Positions 1 to 6,511 of a DNA stretch of 9,374 nucleotides are shown here, one piece after another. The DNA is taken from positions 1 to 9,374 of the forward strand of contig CANROV010000069.1 of NCBI GenBank assembly GCA_947632315.1, written 5' to 3'. Position numbers and translations under genes: made by a program. The DNA is from Candidatus Gastranaerophilales bacterium (GTDB lineage Bacteria; Cyanobacteriota; Vampirovibrionia; Gastranaerophilales; Gastranaerophilaceae). The notes under the pieces are model-generated. The model was given only the letters and a program-made list of their open reading frames with translations, was not told the origin of the DNA and ran no database searches. Within the stretch, counting starts at the first letter, position 1; every line of letters starts with the position of its first letter.

Positions 1-621
1 ATGTCAGGTGCAGCTGCGGTAATAACAACAATGAAAGCAATATCAGAATTAAAACCGGAGGTTGAAGTTCATGCACTGGTAGCAGCATGCGAAAATATGC
101 CGTCAGGAAGTGCATATAAACCCGGTGATGTTATAATATCCAAAACAGGAAGAAGCATAGAGATAGATAATACAGACGCAGAAGGCAGAGTCACGCTTGC
201 TGACGCATTAGCATACGCAGAAGAATTAAAAGTTGATGAAATTATAGATATAGCGACCCTAACAGGTGCTTGTATGGTAGCACTGGGAACTGTTGCTTCA
301 GGTATTATGGGGAATGATGAAGCAAAAATTCGTGAATTTATTAATACGGCAGAAGAAGCAGGCGAAAGATTCTGGGAGCTTCCAATGTATGAAGAATACG
401 GCGACAGTTTAAAAAGCGATATAGCTGATACTAAAAATACAGGCGGAAGAATGGGAGGTGCAAGTGCAGCAGGAGTATTCCTTTCTAAATTTATTAAAAA
501 TACACCTTGGATTCATCTTGATATAGCGGGTACGGCATTTTTAGACACAGCGAATGCCGAAGGAATAAAGAATGCAACAGGCATAGGAATAAGGAGCTTA
601 ATTAAACATATTGCCGGTTAA
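1..621 (+). CDS. pepA: Leucyl (cytosol) aminopeptidase, M17 family, C-terminal 206 residues
   Basis: This is the catalytic domain of an M17 leucyl aminopeptidase, which removes N-terminal residues from peptides in the cytoplasm using two metal ions in a hexamer. The family signature NTDAEGR is at visible residues 57-63; its Asp, Glu and Arg correspond to E. coli PepA D352, E354 and R356. Other family blocks are CENMPSG, YKPGD, ATLTGAC and HLDIAGTA. The gene is cut by the left edge. The ATG at base 1 lies inside the family's conserved D-M-x-GAA block, so it is an internal methionine. The usual full length is about 480-500 residues, so the N-terminal half and the remaining metal-binding Lys/Asp residues lie outside the window. 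The stop is TAA at 619-621. Family identity is certain; exact substrate preference is not visible. Confidence 0.96.
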   Translation: MSGAAAVITTMKAISELKPEVEVHALVAACENMPSGSAYKPGDVIISKTGRSIEIDNTDAEGRVTLADALAYAEELKVDEIIDIATLTGACMVALGTVASGIMGNDEAKIREFINTAEEAGERFWELPMYEEYGDSLKSDIADTKNTGGRMGGASAAGVFLSKFIKNTPWIHLDIAGTAFLDTANAEGIKNATGIGIRSLIKHIAG

Positions 622-651
622 ATTATATGTAATATGGTTTAAAAGTTAAAA

Positions 652-829
652 ATAATGAAAGATTTTGAGATTTGAATGACTTGAAATAATAATGTAATTT
701 TCTTAACGAAGCAAACAACACAGCAATTCTCTGTTTGAGCTCGATAGAGCGAGTTAGAATTGCTTCGGCGCTGAGTTATAGAAAATAATTATTATTGAAC
801 GGAATGAAAATCTCATAATCTTTCATTAT
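652..829. repeat. 178-bp imperfect palindromic intergenic element (MITE-like or structured RNA)
   Basis: The gap between pepA and the M14 peptidase gene is mostly one long inverted repeat. The outer arms 652-673 and 808-829 pair over 22 bp with one mismatch. A second stem pairs 685-702 with 781-796, with one small asymmetric bulge. A third pairs 707-714 (CGAAGCAA) with 760-767. An alternative inner stem pairs 722-730 with 756-764 and competes with the third. A GATA-loop mini-hairpin is at 739-750. The centre is clearly richer in G+C than the arms. TA dinucleotides sit at 653-654 and 827-828, which would fit a Tc1/mariner/IS630-type target duplication, although TA is self-complementary and so proves little. 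No ORF or transposase is present. It could be a non-autonomous mobile element or a transcribed hairpin. Confidence 0.6.
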
Positions 830-864
830 ATAGTTATAGTTTTAGTTAAAGTCATGGAGGAATA

Positions 865-1509
865 ATGTATAAACCAATTAAAACAGTTCAAACAAAAGAA
901 AATAATACCATAACTTTATATGAAACAATTAATAAAAATTTTGATAAAACAATATTAATAATAGGCGTTTTTCACGGAGAAGAACCGCAAGGGGAATATT
1001 TAATAAATGAATTTTTAAAAACAGATTTAAACGGAATAAAAAATAAACTGTTAATCATACCATGCCTGAATCCTGACGGAAAGAACAGAAATCAAAGGCA
1101 AAATTCAAACGGAATAGACTTAAACCGAAATTTCCCGACAAAGAATTGGGAAAAAACAGAAAAAAAAGAGTATTACGGGGGAGAAAGTCCTGCAAGCGAG
1201 ATTGAAACAAAATTTATGACGGAAGTATTAAACGACAACAAAATTGACGCAATACTATCCATTCATGCTCCGTTTAGGGTAGTAAATTATGACGGGCCGG
1301 CAGAAGAGCTTGCGGAAAAAATATCAAAAATAACAGGATATAAAGTACAAAAAGACATAGGATACCCGACTCCGGGGAGCTTCGGAAATTATGCAGGTGT
1401 TGAAAGGAAAATACCGACCATAACTCTTGAACTTCCTGAGGATGAAACAAACGAAACATTATGGATTCAAAATAAAGATGTATTTAAATATTTAGCTTTT
1501 GAATATTAA
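865..1509 (+). CDS. M14-family zinc peptidase, MpaA-like (murein peptide amidase type)
   Basis: A 214-residue zinc carboxypeptidase-fold enzyme. Visible motifs in order are HGEE at 37-40 (HxxE zinc ligands H37, E40), LNPDG at 68-72, GIDLNRNFP at 83-91 with the substrate-binding Arg, YYGGESPASEIET around 103-115, SIH with the third zinc ligand H134, GSFGNYAG at 171-178, and TLELPE with the likely catalytic glutamate E189. This layout matches the compact MpaA group, which cleaves the gamma-D-Glu-meso-DAP bond of murein tripeptide in the cytoplasm during wall recycling. No signal peptide is visible, consistent with a cytoplasmic enzyme. The start is supported by GGAGG at 856-860, only 4 nt from the ATG. 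The preceding aminopeptidase would fit a shared role in peptide salvage. The family is secure; the murein substrate is inference, and another gamma-glutamyl or ordinary peptide is possible. Confidence 0.87.
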   Translation: MYKPIKTVQTKENNTITLYETINKNFDKTILIIGVFHGEEPQGEYLINEFLKTDLNGIKNKLLIIPCLNPDGKNRNQRQNSNGIDLNRNFPTKNWEKTEKKEYYGGESPASEIETKFMTEVLNDNKIDAILSIHAPFRVVNYDGPAEELAEKISKITGYKVQKDIGYPTPGSFGNYAGVERKIPTITLELPEDETNETLWIQNKDVFKYLAFEY

Positions 1510-1526
1510 TATGCTTGGTATATAAT
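1499..1526 (+). promoter_or_regulatory. Possible sigma70-type promoter for aroF
   Basis: TTGAAT at 1499-1504 and a perfect TATAAT at 1521-1526 are separated by 16 bp. Initiation would fall near 1533, on the Shine-Dalgarno itself, giving a leader of only about 13 nt. That makes it doubtful in such an AT-rich background. If it is not used, aroF would be read through from the M14 peptidase gene 36 nt upstream. Confidence 0.33.
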
Positions 1527-1545
1527 TTTTCTAAGGAGAAAAATT

Positions 1546-2559
1546 ATGTTAATAGTAATGCAGCCAAATGCTAACGAAGAAAAGATAAATAAAGTAATAG
1601 ATTTCATAAAACAAAAAGGATTTGACGCACACGTTTCAAAAGGAGAAAATCATACCGTAATAGGTGCAGTCGGAAGAAAAATAATCGATAAAAGAGATAT
1701 TGAACTTTTAGACGGAGTAAAAGAAGTAATAAGAATTTCTTCTCCTTATAAATTGGTAAGCAGAGTATTCAAAAACGAAGATACAATAATAGAAGTAAAG
1801 GGAGTAAAATTTGGCGGCGGAAATATAGGGATGATAGCAGGCCCTTGCACAATTGAGAATTATGAACAAATGGAAGAAACCGCAAAAAGGTTAAAAGAAT
1901 CAGGGGTAAAGATATTAAGAGGAGGCGCTTTCAAGCCAAGGACATCGCCGTATGCATTTCAAGGATTAGGAGAAGAAGGTTTAAAAATAATCAGAAAAGT
2001 AGCCGATAAATATGATATGGCAGTTACGTCAGAGGTAATGGAAGTTTCTCAAATCCCATTGTTTGAGAAATACGTTGATATACTTCAAATTGGTGCAAGA
2101 AATATGCAAAATTTCAACTTACTAAAAAGTTTAGGTGAAATAAGGAAGCCTGTTTTATTAAAGAGAGGGTTAAGTGCAACAATAGATGAACTGTTAATGT
2201 CGGCGGAATATATATTAGCAGGCGGAAACAGAGAAGTAATTCTTTGCGAAAGAGGAATAAGGACATTTGAACATATAACAAGAAATACATTAGACTTATC
2301 AGCAATACCGGTAGTTCAAAAAATAAGCCATCTGCCAATTATAGTAGATCCAAGTCATTCAACAGGATTAAGAGATAAAGTATCACCCATGTCAAAAGCA
2401 GCGATAGCAGCAGGAGCTGACGGACTAATTATAGAAGTACACAATAACCCTGATACAGCACTTTGCGACGGCGCACAATCATTAAGGAATGAAGAATATT
2501 CACAACTTCATACAGAATTAAAAGAAATAGCAAAAGTTTTACATAAAAATTTGAATTAA
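1546..2559 (+). CDS. aroF: 3-deoxy-7-phosphoheptulonate (DAHP) synthase, type I-beta with N-terminal FL domain
   Basis: It condenses phosphoenolpyruvate with erythrose 4-phosphate to DAHP, the committing step of the shikimate pathway to aromatic amino acids. The 337-residue protein has the Thermotoga-type architecture: a ferredoxin-like regulatory domain at about 1-70, then the TIM barrel. Barrel motifs are GPC at 99-101, KPRTSPYAFQG at 130-140, QIGARNMQN at 181-189, LLKRG at 204-208, DPSHSTG at 268-274, EVH at 297-299 and CDGAQSL at 307-313. The predicted metal ligands C101, H271, E297 and D308 align with C102, H272, E298 and D309 of T. maritima DAHP synthase. AAGGAG at 1533-1538, 7 nt before the ATG, fixes the start. 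In that family the N-terminal domain mediates feedback inhibition by aromatic amino acids, so allosteric control is likely. No chorismate mutase domain is fused to it. Confidence 0.96.
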   Translation: MLIVMQPNANEEKINKVIDFIKQKGFDAHVSKGENHTVIGAVGRKIIDKRDIELLDGVKEVIRISSPYKLVSRVFKNEDTIIEVKGVKFGGGNIGMIAGPCTIENYEQMEETAKRLKESGVKILRGGAFKPRTSPYAFQGLGEEGLKIIRKVADKYDMAVTSEVMEVSQIPLFEKYVDILQIGARNMQNFNLLKSLGEIRKPVLLKRGLSATIDELLMSAEYILAGGNREVILCERGIRTFEHITRNTLDLSAIPVVQKISHLPIIVDPSHSTGLRDKVSPMSKAAIAAGADGLIIEVHNNPDTALCDGAQSLRNEEYSQLHTELKEIAKVLHKNLN

Positions 2560-2581
2560 GGGCTGTTAAGCAATTACGTAT

Positions 2582-2618
2582 AAAAAATTATCTGTTTATA
2601 AATTATAAACAGATAATT
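2582..2618 (-). terminator. Intrinsic terminator of ompH (minus strand)
   Basis: A perfect 15-bp inverted repeat (2586-2600 with 2604-2618, 3-nt spacer) lies between the convergent 3' ends of aroF and ompH. Read on the minus strand it is followed by a run of six T residues (complement of 2582-2587), the layout of a Rho-independent terminator for ompH. The stem is very AT-rich with only two G:C pairs, so it is weak. On the plus strand the hairpin is followed by AAAATTATT rather than a T-tract, so it would stop aroF transcription poorly. Confidence 0.65.
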
Positions 2619-2640
2619 AAAATTATTAAAATATAAAAAG

Positions 2641-3108
2641 TTATTTAACTTTAGGAATAATAGCGTCCGTAATATCGTCACCGCCCATTAAGACAGAGCT
2701 TTTAGCAAGAACTAAATTATAACCTTTTGCTCTTGCGTCAACTGAAATAATATTAGAAATATTTTTATCAATTTCAGCAAGTTTAGTTTGATAAGCTTTA
2801 TTATTTGCATCAAGTTTTGCTTTTATTTCTTTTTCGTATTTGTTTTTTAAAGCTTTTTGTTTATTAGCATCTTTTTCTTTTGTAACAGCGGTATTAGCAG
2901 TTTCAACGAACTTAATAAACGCATCATTTTTCTTTTTATTTTCATCTTTTAAAGCTTTAACCTGAGAAGAAGCTTCAACAACTTTCGGCACGTTAACAAC
3001 TGCTACCTTAAAATTAGACGGCACATCAGATACGGCAAAATTATTTACCGTCATCCCTATAATAAATGCAGCCAATGCTATTGATAAGAATTTCCAATTA
3101 TTTTTCAT
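2641..3108 (-). CDS. OmpH/Skp-family periplasmic chaperone
   Basis: A 155-residue exported protein, close to the length of E. coli Skp (161). An N-terminal hydrophobic segment at about 6-22 after Met-Lys-Asn-Asn acts as signal peptide or anchor; no clean signal peptidase site stands out. The family's short N-terminal strand VAVVNVPKVVEASSQV is at about 35-50. A long Lys-rich helical tentacle follows at about 50-125, then the return strand GYNLVLAKSSVLMGGDDITDAII at 129-151, which is strongly characteristic of OmpH proteins. Skp-type chaperones hold unfolded outer-membrane proteins in the periplasm, so this implies a two-membrane envelope. AAGGAG at 3115-3120, 6 nt from the ATG, supports the start. 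The gene has its own promoter and a terminator, so it is probably monocistronic. A bamA or lpxD neighbour, common elsewhere, is not seen. Confidence 0.88.
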   Translation of the reverse strand: MKNNWKFLSIALAAFIIGMTVNNFAVSDVPSNFKVAVVNVPKVVEASSQVKALKDENKKKNDAFIKFVETANTAVTKEKDANKQKALKNKYEKEIKAKLDANNKAYQTKLAEIDKNISNIISVDARAKGYNLVLAKSSVLMGGDDITDAIIPKVK

Positions 3109-3134
3109 TTGTCTCTCCTTTTTTTATTAAGCAA

Positions 3135-3163
3135 ATTATAACACTGATTTAAAATCTTTTCAA
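3135..3163 (-). promoter_or_regulatory. Near-consensus extended -10 sigma70 promoter of ompH
   Basis: On the minus strand TTGAAA (complement of 3158-3163) is followed by exactly 17 bp and then TATAAT (complement of 3135-3140), preceded by TGT, an extended -10. Initiation would fall near 3128, about 20 nt before the start codon, leaving room for the AAGGAG. It lies entirely in the 72-bp gap between mtnA and ompH. This is the best promoter match in the window. Confidence 0.75.
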
Positions 3164-3180
3164 TTTACCATATAGTTTAA

Positions 3181-4233
3181 TTAACTGAAAGCTTTCTTAA
3201 TAGATTCCGTAAAATCAGGCTTTAAAATACCTTTTTCAGTAATAATACCGGTTATAAGTTCATTAGGAGTAACATCAAAACCGGGATTAATAATATTAAC
3301 ATCTTTAGCACAAATCCAATCACCGTTTATATGAGTAACTTCTTCATGATTTCTTTCTTCAATAGGTATTTCTTTGCCTGATTTAATTGAAATATCAATA
3401 GTAGATAAAGGAGCAGCGATATAGAAAGGAATATTATGATATTTTGCGGCAATAGCAACAGTATAAGTACCTATTTTATTTGCAGTATCGCCATTTGCAG
3501 CAATTCTGTCCGCTCCTACAATAACCATATTAATCATGCCTTTTGACATAAAATACGAACACATTCCGTCCGTAATTAAAGTTGTAGGAATACCGTCCTG
3601 AGTAAGCTCCCAAGTAGTAAGTCTTGCACCTTGCTGACGAGGACGTGTTTCATCTGCAAAAACTTTAATAGTCGGGTCTTTTGCAAAAGCACTTCTAATT
3701 ACACCTAAAGCAGTACCATAACCGACAGTGGCTAATGCCCCTGCATTACAATGAGTTAAGATAACAGCACCCTTTGGAACAACTTCAGCTCCATAATCCC
3801 CCATTCTTTTGTTTATTTCAATATCTTCATTTTCAAGCTTTATTCCGTTATTAATAAGTGCTTTTGTTACATCATTAACACTTCCTTGAGTTTTGTGTGC
3901 TATTTCCATTTGTTTTTCTACAGCCCACATCAGATTAACGGCAGTAGGTCTTGAAGATTTCAAGTAATCAGCTTTTTGATTAAGTTTTTGTAAAAACACA
4001 GTTTTGTCATTAACTGTTTTTAATAATTCAATTGCAGCAAGCGCAACCCCGTGTGCGCCGGCTATTCCTATTGCAGGAGCGCCTCTGACTATCATGTTTT
4101 TTATTGCAAAGTACATTTCTTCACAAGTTTTTATATCAACTGTTTTAAATTCTTTAGGTAATATTGTTTGATCTATCATCCTTGAAACATTATTTACCCA
4201 TTCAATTGTTTTAATTTTTGATTCAAATGCCAT
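3181..4233 (-). CDS. mtnA: S-methyl-5-thioribose-1-phosphate isomerase
   Basis: It converts 5-methylthioribose 1-phosphate to methylthioribulose 1-phosphate in methionine salvage, recycling the thio-sugar left from polyamine synthesis and other S-adenosylmethionine reactions. At 350 residues it has the normal family length. Motifs are RGAPAIG at 50-56, SRPTAVNLMWA at 94-104, THCNAGALATVGYGTALG at 160-177 with catalytic C162, DETRPRQQGARLT at 194-206, VGADRIAANGDTANKIGTY at 239-257 with catalytic D242, IPIEER at 289-294 and NPGFDVTP at 316-323. The Cys/Asp pair corresponds to C160/D240 of B. subtilis MtnA. The NAGALAT and SRPTAVNL blocks favour MtnA over the related eIF2B-like and ribose-1,5-bisphosphate isomerases. 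AGAGG at 4240-4244 lies 6 nt before the ATG and overlaps the end of the upstream gene, whose stop is 3 nt away, so translation is probably coupled. Other mtn genes are not in view. Confidence 0.95.
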   Translation of the reverse strand: MAFESKIKTIEWVNNVSRMIDQTILPKEFKTVDIKTCEEMYFAIKNMIVRGAPAIGIAGAHGVALAAIELLKTVNDKTVFLQKLNQKADYLKSSRPTAVNLMWAVEKQMEIAHKTQGSVNDVTKALINNGIKLENEDIEINKRMGDYGAEVVPKGAVILTHCNAGALATVGYGTALGVIRSAFAKDPTIKVFADETRPRQQGARLTTWELTQDGIPTTLITDGMCSYFMSKGMINMVIVGADRIAANGDTANKIGTYTVAIAAKYHNIPFYIAAPLSTIDISIKSGKEIPIEERNHEEVTHINGDWICAKDVNIINPGFDVTPNELITGIITEKGILKPDFTESIKKAFS

Positions 4234-4236
4234 AAA

Positions 4237-4674
4237 CTACCTCTTTTTATTAATGTATTGATAGAAACATCCTGTTAAAAATCCTGTAAAAGCGTTGAAT
4301 ATTGCGCTTAACATCCCTGATAATAATATAAAAGCAATAAGAAATATAATATTTTGAATAACAACTTTAGCCCATAACAGCGCACCTATTTTAAATATTG
4401 CATCAACCAAAAAAGCAACAGGGAAGAATATTATTGAAAATCCAATAATTCCCATAAATCCTGATATTGCTCCTATTATCATATATTGTTCCTGCTCTGT
4501 ATTTTTTATTAAATTCAGATTTTTAAAGTATATTATAATAAACGGCGCCATAAACAGCATTAAAATTAATATTATTATAGACGTTAAAGGCGGTATTACG
4601 GATATTAAGCCCAATATTCCGCCCGATAATACCGATACAATTACTATAATTTTAATTAATGTTTTATCCGTCAT
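4237..4674 (-). CDS. Small polytopic membrane protein of unknown function
   Basis: I do not recognise this 145-residue protein. It is strongly hydrophobic, with about four membrane-spanning segments near residues 7-27, 30-50, 66-90 and 105-136. A polar NLNLIKNTEQEQ loop at 52-63 separates the two pairs, and the C-terminus is basic (NKKR), which would tend to lie in the cytoplasm. The second half holds small-residue-rich helices (GAISGFMGIIGF, GFLTGC) suited to tight helix packing. No catalytic or transport motif is visible. It is a real gene by context: its ATG overlaps the ruvC stop by one base (TAATG), AGAGG at 4680-4684 sits 5 nt upstream, and its TAG is 3 nt before mtnA. Position inside an operon does not by itself reveal a function. 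Confidence 0.8.
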   Translation of the reverse strand: MTDKTLIKIIVIVSVLSGGILGLISVIPPLTSIIILILMLFMAPFIIIYFKNLNLIKNTEQEQYMIIGAISGFMGIIGFSIIFFPVAFLVDAIFKIGALLWAKVVIQNIIFLIAFILLSGMLSAIFNAFTGFLTGCFYQYINKKR

Positions 4675-5162
4675 TATGACCTCTTTATTATTTCAAAATT
4701 AGTTCTGATACAGCACAAAGCAATTGCAATAGAATCAATTGTATCATCCAGTTTTGGCAATTTATTATATTTAACTAACACAGATACAATCTTTGCAACT
4801 TCTTCTTTTGAAGCTCTTCCATATCCTGTAATCATTTGTTTAACTTCAATAGGTGTATATTCACATATTGGAATATTATTTTTTTCAAGAACTGCCAATA
4901 TTACCCCTCTTGCTTGGGCAACAGGTATAACCGTTTTCTGATTTTTAAAATAGAAAAGTTTTTCAATACTTGCCATTTGAGGTTTATAAGTATCAATAAT
5001 TGTCTGCATATCATTTTGGATTTCAAACAGCCTTGAAGAATCAGATTTATCCTTATCGGTTTGTATTGAGCCTGAAGCATTAAGAACAATATCATCATTA
5101 ACGGTATCCAATATTGAATAGCCTACAATAGCAAGTCCGGGGTCTAATCCTAATATTCTCAT
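4674..5162 (-). CDS. ruvC: Holliday junction resolvase RuvC
   Basis: The endonuclease that cuts Holliday junctions symmetrically as a dimer, acting with RuvAB in recombination repair. The 162-residue protein has normal length and an RNase H-like fold. The acidic active site is complete: D7 in LGLDPG, E67 in SIEKLFYFKNQKT, and D140 and D143 in DDTIDSIAIALC, matching E. coli D7, E66, D138 and D141. VKQMITGYGRASKEEV at 107-122 is the usual DNA-contact region. The ATG is separated from the asnS TAG by one nucleotide and there is no good Shine-Dalgarno before it, so translation probably depends on ribosomes finishing asnS. Its stop overlaps the next start as TAATG. ruvA and ruvB are not beside it, unlike in many proteobacteria. 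Confidence 0.96.
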   Translation of the reverse strand: MRILGLDPGLAIVGYSILDTVNDDIVLNASGSIQTDKDKSDSSRLFEIQNDMQTIIDTYKPQMASIEKLFYFKNQKTVIPVAQARGVILAVLEKNNIPICEYTPIEVKQMITGYGRASKEEVAKIVSVLVKYNKLPKLDDTIDSIAIALCCIRTNFEIIKRS

Positions 5163-5163
5163 A

Positions 5164-6447
5164 CTAAGGTCTAATTCTGTCCATTAATCTTGGGAACGGA
5201 ATTGTTTCACGAACATGCGATAAACCGCAAATCCAAGCAACGGTTCTTTCTATGCCAAGTCCAAATCCTGCATGAGGAACGGAACCGTATTTTCTCAAAT
5301 CCAAGTACCAGTCAAATACTTCTTCAGGCAGTCCTTGTTCTTTAATTTTAGCTAACAATTTATCAAGATTTTCTTCTCTTTGACCTCCGCCAATCATCTC
5401 TCCGTAGCCTTCAGGTGCTATAACATCAACGCAGGCAGCTTTATTACCGTCTTGTTTCATATAAAACGCCTTAACAGCCATAGGGTAGTGGTGTATCATA
5501 ACGGGTCTGTCAAATTCTTCAGAGATTAATGTTTCTTCATCACCGCCAAAATCCTCACCCCACGGAGTATCATTTCCTTTTTTATGAAGAATTTCAATAG
5601 CTTCATCATAAGAAATCCTAGGGAACGGGCGTTTAATGTTTTCAAGTTTTGTTATATCACGCTCAAGAGTTTCTAAATCTTCTCTGTTATGCTCAACAAC
5701 CTGCTGAACAATATATTCAACAAATTCTTCAGCTAAATCCATATCATCATATATATCAGCAAAAGCCATTTCAGGTTCTACCATCCAAAATTCGGTTAAA
5801 TGACGTCTTGTTTTTGACTTTTCAGCTCTGAAAGTCGGGCCAAAGCAATATGCTTTACCGACAGCCATCGCAGCCGCTTCCATATATAACTGCCCCGATT
5901 GAGTTAAATATGCTTTAGTATCAAAATAATCCGTTTCAAAAAGGTTTGTAGTACCCTCGCAGGCATTAGGTGTAAAAATAGGTGCGTCAACAAGAGTAAA
6001 ACCGTGTGAATCAAAGAAGTCACGAACGGATTTAATTATTCTATGTCTGATATTTAAAATAGCTTTTTGTTTTAAAGAACGAAGCCATAAATGACGATGT
6101 TCCATTAAAAAATGTGTTCCGTGTTCTTTAGGTGTTATAGGATAGTCGTTCGCAATTGATATAACTTTTACGTCAGTTGCATCAAGTTCATATCCGATTT
6201 TAGAACGGTCATGCTTTTTAACGGTTCCTGTTATTTCAACGGAACTTTCCTGAGGAATTCTATCAGCCAGTTCAAAAACTTCATCAGATACATTACCTTT
6301 AAAAACAACAGCCTGAATTTCTGCCGTTCCGTCACGAAGCTGTAAAAAGTGAAGTTTACCGCTTGAACGCTTATTATATAACCAGCCTTGAAGAGTAACC
6401 TCTTTTCCATCATAATCTTTTATATCACGTATCCAAATTTTTTTCAT
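5164..6447 (-). CDS. asnS: Asparaginyl-tRNA synthetase
   Basis: A class IIb aminoacyl-tRNA synthetase that attaches asparagine to tRNA-Asn in the cytoplasm. The 427 residues comprise an N-terminal OB-fold anticodon-binding domain (about 1-100, with VTLQGWLYNKRSSGKLHFLQLRDG) and the class II catalytic domain. Motif 2 is FRAEKSKTRRHLTEF at 206-220 and motif 3 is GFGLGIER at 394-401. The C-terminal HVRETIPFPRLMDRIRP at 411-427 is the AsnRS signature; bacterial AspRS also carries a large GAD insertion that is absent here. The presence of AsnRS shows a direct route to Asn-tRNA, without excluding an amidotransferase route. It leads the asnS-ruvC-membrane protein-mtnA cluster. The start codon abuts an inverted repeat, and the only Shine-Dalgarno-like stretch is GGGG (complement of 6458-6461), 10 nt upstream. 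Confidence 0.96.
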   Translation of the reverse strand: MKKIWIRDIKDYDGKEVTLQGWLYNKRSSGKLHFLQLRDGTAEIQAVVFKGNVSDEVFELADRIPQESSVEITGTVKKHDRSKIGYELDATDVKVISIANDYPITPKEHGTHFLMEHRHLWLRSLKQKAILNIRHRIIKSVRDFFDSHGFTLVDAPIFTPNACEGTTNLFETDYFDTKAYLTQSGQLYMEAAAMAVGKAYCFGPTFRAEKSKTRRHLTEFWMVEPEMAFADIYDDMDLAEEFVEYIVQQVVEHNREDLETLERDITKLENIKRPFPRISYDEAIEILHKKGNDTPWGEDFGGDEETLISEEFDRPVMIHHYPMAVKAFYMKQDGNKAACVDVIAPEGYGEMIGGGQREENLDKLLAKIKEQGLPEEVFDWYLDLRKYGSVPHAGFGLGIERTVAWICGLSHVRETIPFPRLMDRIRP

Positions 6448-6488
6448 ATAAAATTAACCCCATAAAATACTATGCAGGTTAATTTTAT
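6448..6488 (-). promoter_or_regulatory. Inverted repeat in the asnS leader, touching the start codon
   Basis: Two perfectly complementary 12-bp arms (6448-6459 and 6477-6488) flank a 17-nt loop in the 64-nt gap before asnS. In the asnS mRNA the downstream arm ends directly at the AUG and contains part of the only Shine-Dalgarno-like G run, so folding could hide the ribosome-binding site. It could equally be a protein-binding operator dyad. It lacks a terminal T-tract, so a simple terminator for the SGNH gene upstream is unlikely. It shows no T-box features and is too short for one. Confidence 0.5.
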
Positions 6489-6511
6489 CACATTTATTAT
6501 TTAAATAAAAG

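Noticed and set aside
1..3. ATG at base 1 as the true start of the aminopeptidase
   Set aside because: It falls inside the conserved D-M-x-GAA block of M17 enzymes; the N-terminal domain must lie upstream of the window.
1274..1459. 61-codon minus-strand reading frame
   Set aside because: It lies antisense within the M14 peptidase gene, spans its catalytic motifs and has no family resemblance.
2114..2338. 74-codon minus-strand reading frame
   Set aside because: It is antisense to the DAHP synthase barrel region; its hydrophobic leucine-rich translation is typical of an antisense frame.
2586..2618. Bidirectional terminator serving aroF as well as ompH
   Set aside because: Only the minus-strand reading has a T-tract after the hairpin; the plus-strand side continues with A-rich sequence.
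5164..6447. Aspartyl-tRNA synthetase as an alternative for asnS
   Set aside because: The C-terminal RETIPFPR block and the lack of a bacterial AspRS GAD insertion point to AsnRS.
6448..6511. T-box riboswitch in front of asnS
   Set aside because: The gap is only 64 nt, with no T-box sequence, specifier stem or terminator/antiterminator pair.
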